From GCA-003244245 sp963712995 (GTDB lineage Bacteria > Actinomycetota > Actinomycetes > Mycobacteriales > Pseudonocardiaceae): DNA of 64,000 nt. The stretch is from contig CAVQKH010000017.1 of NCBI GenBank assembly GCA_963712995.1, positions 62,001-126,000 on the forward strand. Reading direction: 5' to 3'. This document shows positions 60,288 through 64,000 of the stretch, piece after piece. Position numbers and translations under genes: made by a program. Below the pieces are notes generated by a model, which saw only the letters and a program-made list of their open reading frames with translations, was not told where the DNA came from and made no database searches. The stretch's first letter is position 1. Each line of letters starts with the position of its first letter.

Positions 60288-61649
60288 ATGACAAAGAGTC
60301 GCATGCCGATTACGCTGAGGGAGATAGCTCAAAGTCACTATCGGGGGCGTCCAGTGAGCATGAGCCATGGGCTTGTCCGCGCCGAGACACGGCGCGGTGT
60401 GCTGGCTCTGCATCCTCGGATCTGGAAGTTGTGGGGCGAGCGGAAGGTCGTCATCGCCTACATCCTCGCTGTGGACATCACGGCGGTGGTGCTGGCCGCA
60501 GGGGCGATCACGATGATACCGGTCAGCCCCGGTGATCTGTTCCGTTTCGGGCTACTGGCGGCTGGGGCGATCCTCCACCGGGAAGCGGTTCGCCAGATCG
60601 AGAGCCTGCGTGAACGGGCGACCGGTGATGGCCTGCTCACCGACCTCACCACCTTATGGATCTTCGCGGCAGCGCTGTCGGTGCCGCTCCCGCTGGTGTT
60701 CGCCATCACCGCGTTGGTCTTCCTGCACTCCTGGTACCGGGGCAACTCCAGCAGGATGTACCGCAAGGTTTTCCACGGCGCGACGATGGTGCTCGCCTCT
60801 GCCGCCGCTGTCGCGCTCGTGCAACTCAGCCAGCCCTCGCAGTACCCGATCATCCCGCACGGCCCACCCGGACTCATCGTCGTGGTTTCTGCCGCTACGG
60901 TGTTCTGGCTGGTCAATGTGGGGATGATGATCGGTTCGGTGATGCTGTCAGATCCGTTACAGTCACCTCGCCAAGTGCTGGGCGATCTGAGCGAACAGGT
61001 CGTGGTGGCAGCCTCACTCGGGTTGGCCACCGCGCTCGCCGCGATACTGGCCTGGGAGCCGTGGCTGATCGCGGTGCTCATGGTGGCGGTGTTCCCGCTG
61101 CACCGCGCGTTGCTGCTGCCGCACTTCCAGCAGGCCGCCCGTATCGACAGCAAGACGGGTCTGCTCACGGCAGGCTTCTGGCGAGAAGAGGCTGATCGGG
61201 AGCTCGCGCGGGCCCGCCGGCTCACTGAGCCGCTCGGCGTGCTGATGCTGGACCTGGATCACTTCAAGTCCTTCAACGACCGGATGGGCCATCTCGTCGG
61301 TGATCAGCTGCTCCGGGCCGTGGCCGACGAGCTGCGCTCCGAGACCCGCCCTTACGACCTGGTCGGGCGATTCGGCGGCGAAGAGTTCGTGATCCTGCTG
61401 CCCGGAGTGGGCACCATCCAGGTCGAGCACATCGCGGACCGGATCCGGGAGCGGATCAGCCGGCTGCGCGTGCTGGTGGACGGTCCGCACGACCGGCCGG
61501 TCACGGTGGACGGCATCTCGGTGTCGATCGGTGCGGCGGTCAGACCCGACGACGGCGACGAGATCGAGGCGCTCGTGCTGGCAGCCGACGGCGCCCTGCT
61601 GGCAGCCAAGGCTGCTGGACGCGACCGCGTCCGGCTCGCCACCCACTGA
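60288..61649 (+). CDS. Membrane-bound diguanylate cyclase
   Basis: 453 residues; the start may be ATG 60288, ATG 60303 or GTG 60354. Six or more membrane segments (about 50-275) form a sensory part without known ligand. The GGDEF domain (about 295-450) has FGGEEFVILLPGVG (active GG[D/E]EF), LMLDLDHFKSFNDRMGH (Mg2+ and GTP binding). No RxxD inhibitory site is evident just before GGEEF (DLVGRFGGEEF). Makes cyclic di-GMP, which controls development in actinomycetes. Divergent from DUF3048. Confidence 0.93.
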   Translation: MTKSRMPITLREIAQSHYRGRPVSMSHGLVRAETRRGVLALHPRIWKLWGERKVVIAYILAVDITAVVLAAGAITMIPVSPGDLFRFGLLAAGAILHREAVRQIESLRERATGDGLLTDLTTLWIFAAALSVPLPLVFAITALVFLHSWYRGNSSRMYRKVFHGATMVLASAAAVALVQLSQPSQYPIIPHGPPGLIVVVSAATVFWLVNVGMMIGSVMLSDPLQSPRQVLGDLSEQVVVAASLGLATALAAILAWEPWLIAVLMVAVFPLHRALLLPHFQQAARIDSKTGLLTAGFWREEADRELARARRLTEPLGVLMLDLDHFKSFNDRMGHLVGDQLLRAVADELRSETRPYDLVGRFGGEEFVILLPGVGTIQVEHIADRIRERISRLRVLVDGPHDRPVTVDGISVSIGAAVRPDDGDEIEALVLAADGALLAAKAAGRDRVRLATH

Positions 61650-61702
61650 CCCGAGTGGTGAGTGGCAAGGAACGAAGCACCCTCTACGAGCGCCGGTGCC
61701 GG

Positions 61703-64000
61703 TCAGCCCACGCTGGCCCCGACGCACACTCGGAGCTGGGCGAACAACTCATCGCGGCTGGTCACGTCCAACCGCTGGCGCATCCGGGCCACATGGTGTT
61801 CCACGGTCTTGGCGGAGATGAACAGCCGTTCCCCGATCTGCCGGTAGGTCAGGCCGGTCAGGATCAGCTCGGCGACCTCCCGTTCCCGATCAGTCAGCGC
61901 CACAGCACCGTCGGTCACACCACCGTCCACCGCGCCGCTGTCCACTACCCCACCATCCCCCACGCCACCGTCCACCACCGGGCCGGACGCGCCGGGACCG
62001 CTCGCCTGCAGCGCGCGAGCACATCCCAGCAGCCCGACCATGACCTTTCGATCGGTGGTGCGGATCGCTGCCTGACCGGCCAGCCGAGAGCCGTCGTTCG
62101 CCAGCCCGATCGACTGGAGTCCACGGGCCGCGGACTCCACCTCGCACGGGTCGACCTCTCCCGCCAGCACGTGTATCCAGGCGCGTCCGGCGGCGGCGAG
62201 CATGGCGGCATAGTGGCTGCTCGTCGCTACCCTCGCCAGCGCCGACTCGTGCGCCTGCGCCGCTGCGGGCAGCTCGCGCAGGATTGCGGCATGCAGGCCG
62301 TACCAGTGCAGTGGCAAAGCCCACAGCAATGGATCACCCAGCCGTTGCAGCAGGATCCGGGCTTGTTCCAGGTGCGGCGCCACCCGGCCGAATTCCCCTA
62401 GCCTGGCCGCGGCCACGGCCAGCTCACCCAGCGGCAACAGGGTGAACAGGTCAACCGGGTGGCGCAGGATCGCTTCCCGAGCGCTGACCCAGGCGGTGTG
62501 CAGCGTCGGAACGTCGCCGTCCCTGCGGGCCAGCCCGACCGCGAGCGCGGCGGCGAACAGTTGCTCTCGGGGTTCGAGGGTCCCTGTTTCGGGGATGGCA
62601 CGGGCCAACCAGCGCCGGGCCGGCGCGGCGTCACCACGGATCATTGCGGTCCAGGCCAGCAGGAGTTGATACCGGGGCCGCGCGAACAAGCCCCCGACAC
62701 CGCTGCACAGAGCCCGCTCCAGGACCGAGACGGCGACGTCGAGCTCACCGGAATGCAGCGCCACGATCGCTGCCAGCGCGGCAGGACTATCCGGGAGCAG
62801 GACCGCCCGACCACCGGGTTCGAGCAACGCCGCGGCCCTGGTCAGCATGGACAGTGCTGCCATCGGGGTCGGCAGAGCAGTCGCCATCGGCGAGTCGAGT
62901 ATCGACTCGAGCACTCCGGTGGCCATCAACGACTCGGCTCCGGCCAGCAGGGTCGGCGGTCGATCCCTATCGGAGGCGGCCAGTACCTCGCGGGCCTCGG
63001 TCAGCGAACCGGTGGCGAGCAGTGCCAGTGCGGCCAAGGGGGCCGCCGATCCCATCCGGTCGGTGCCCACCCAGCGGTAGACCTCCACGCTACGAGCGAG
63101 CAGACCGCGCTGGGCCAAAACCGCGGCCGCGACCTTTCCGGCCCTGGCCAGGTCGGGGCACGACGGGTCGGACAAGGCCTGGTCGGTCAGCCGCAGGGCG
63201 GTGTCCAGATCCCCGGCGAGAGCCGCAGCCTCGGCCCGGCGTGGTGCCAGCAGACCAGGGTCGGCCCCAGCAGCGAGGGCGTGGGTGTAGAGCCGCGCAG
63301 CGTGTGCCGCGGCGTCGGACCCGGTCAACTCGGCCAGGGCAGAGCCGGCCAGCGCGGCGTCGCCAGCGGTTTCGAACACATCCGCGAGATCGTCACCGCG
63401 GGCACCTGCCGCGAGCAGTTGCTGCGCCAGTTCGAGCACCGGACGGCCACGTTCGCGATGGGCCGCGAGTACCAGCCGCTGGACCACCCGCCTGGTGCCC
63501 GGTGCGGCGGCGGCCACCAGAGCCCGCTGTACCAGCGGAATCAACCGGCCCTCGGTCAGCAGCAGACCGTGCGCCTGTGCCGCCGACAACAGCTCGACGA
63601 CGACGACCTGCTCGACCGCGAGCACCTGAGCGAGGATCTCAGGGTCGGGAGCGGCGCCGAGTCCCAATGCAAGCAGCACTGCGCGTAACTGCGCAGGCAG
63701 CCGGTTGAGGTCGTGACGAACGCGGTCGACGACGTCCCACGGCAGCTCAGAACGGTCCTCGTCGAGCCCGCCGGTGGTGCGTAGTGAGCTCACGACCCGG
63801 TCGATCAAGGTCAGCAAGCCGCCGGTCTGCTCACAGAGCAGATCGACGATCGGTGCGGGCGGGAGTTCACCGAGCAGCGCCGCGCAGCGGATCTGGATCG
63901 CGCGCCGGTTCAGCCGGCCCAGCAGCACCAGCGGCTGATGTTGGCCCAGCGCGTGCTCGAGGTCGTCCAGTCCGGGTCTCCGCGGCCAGGGCCGGTAGGC
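61703..64000 (-). CDS. Large LuxR-type regulator (LAL-like), 5' end outside window
   Basis: 765 residues are visible and the frame stays open to the right edge; no ATP-binding N-terminus is seen, so it lies beyond. The long middle part is Ala/Leu-rich helical repeats, as in the LAL/MalT family (AARLYTHALAAGADPGLLAP). The C-terminal HTH is a clear LuxR: LTDREREVAELILTGLTYRQIGERLFISAKTVEHHV. Just before it a low-complexity Gly/Val/Asp linker (GGVGDGGVVDSGAVDGG) is unusual. Transcription activator of unknown targets. Convergent with the cyclase gene. Confidence 0.9.
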   Translation of the reverse strand, partial: AYRPWPRRPGLDDLEHALGQHQPLVLLGRLNRRAIQIRCAALLGELPPAPIVDLLCEQTGGLLTLIDRVVSSLRTTGGLDEDRSELPWDVVDRVRHDLNRLPAQLRAVLLALGLGAAPDPEILAQVLAVEQVVVVELLSAAQAHGLLLTEGRLIPLVQRALVAAAAPGTRRVVQRLVLAAHRERGRPVLELAQQLLAAGARGDDLADVFETAGDAALAGSALAELTGSDAAAHAARLYTHALAAGADPGLLAPRRAEAAALAGDLDTALRLTDQALSDPSCPDLARAGKVAAAVLAQRGLLARSVEVYRWVGTDRMGSAAPLAALALLATGSLTEAREVLAASDRDRPPTLLAGAESLMATGVLESILDSPMATALPTPMAALSMLTRAAALLEPGGRAVLLPDSPAALAAIVALHSGELDVAVSVLERALCSGVGGLFARPRYQLLLAWTAMIRGDAAPARRWLARAIPETGTLEPREQLFAAALAVGLARRDGDVPTLHTAWVSAREAILRHPVDLFTLLPLGELAVAAARLGEFGRVAPHLEQARILLQRLGDPLLWALPLHWYGLHAAILRELPAAAQAHESALARVATSSHYAAMLAAAGRAWIHVLAGEVDPCEVESAARGLQSIGLANDGSRLAGQAAIRTTDRKVMVGLLGCARALQASGPGASGPVVDGGVGDGGVVDSGAVDGGVTDGAVALTDREREVAELILTGLTYRQIGERLFISAKTVEHHVARMRQRLDVTSRDELFAQLRVCVGASVG

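Overview
The window is high-GC actinobacterial DNA, most likely from the Pseudonocardiaceae or a close relative. Three things point there. One block keeps the gene order known from Mycobacterium: ripA, moxR, DUF58, VWA, fabG, inhA, hemH, a convergent unknown gene, then nfeD and SPFH. There is an ergothioneine operon. There are also XRE/DUF5753 plus DUF397 pairs and TPR-type XRE regulators typical of sporulating actinomycetes. No rRNA, tRNA, CRISPR array or recognisable insertion sequence was seen.

Layout. 1-0.5 kb: end of a metal ABC permease. 0.5-11.3 kb: conserved envelope, fatty-acid and heme block on the minus strand (SPFH/NfeD, DUF3097, HemH, InhA, FabG, VWA, DUF58, MoxR and a RipA-like peptidoglycan hydrolase with an apparent frameshift). 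11.6-17.7 kb: accessory island between ripA and acn, holding two small proteins, a TPR regulator, a GNAT enzyme and a three-gene operon with two sigma-like proteins, one carrying membrane segments. 17.7-22.3 kb: acyl-CoA synthetase and aconitase. 22.3-24.8 kb: RibD-like deaminase, a broken regulator and two short reading frames. 24.8-30.3 kb: DinB-like protein, a CooC/MinD-like ATPase behind a perfect Fur-family-type palindrome, and a Znu-type ABC operon. 30.4-34.8 kb: egtABCD, with a probable frameshift in egtB. 34.9-40.0 kb: ABC exporter, TetR regulator, small HTH protein and ABC-F protein. 40.2-42.8 kb: a small protein and a STAND NTPase with TPR repeats. 42.8-43.5 kb: a Vms1-like release-factor homologue.

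44.6-51.3 kb is the most unusual part. Seven same-strand, mostly overlapping genes encode a TrpD-like phosphoribosyltransferase, a very short methyltransferase-like protein, a GT-B glycosyltransferase, a TrpRS-like class I synthetase homologue, a TyrZ-type tyrosyl-tRNA synthetase, a HAD protein lacking its usual fourth motif, and a zinc alcohol dehydrogenase. Degenerate copies of the same serine-hydrolase gene lie on both sides. I do not recognise the pathway; it is the best candidate here for an undescribed system.

51.7-64.0 kb: XRE/DUF397 pair, lycopene-cyclase-like FAD protein, YceI, WS/DGAT, NYN-like and HIT proteins, a copper operon (csoR, copZ, a secreted protein) with a clear CsoR box, a DUF3048 protein, a membrane diguanylate cyclase, and a large LuxR-type regulator running off the right edge.

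Coordinates are exact to the codon where a start is argued; several GTG/TTG starts remain choices. Family names come from motif recognition, not from a search.
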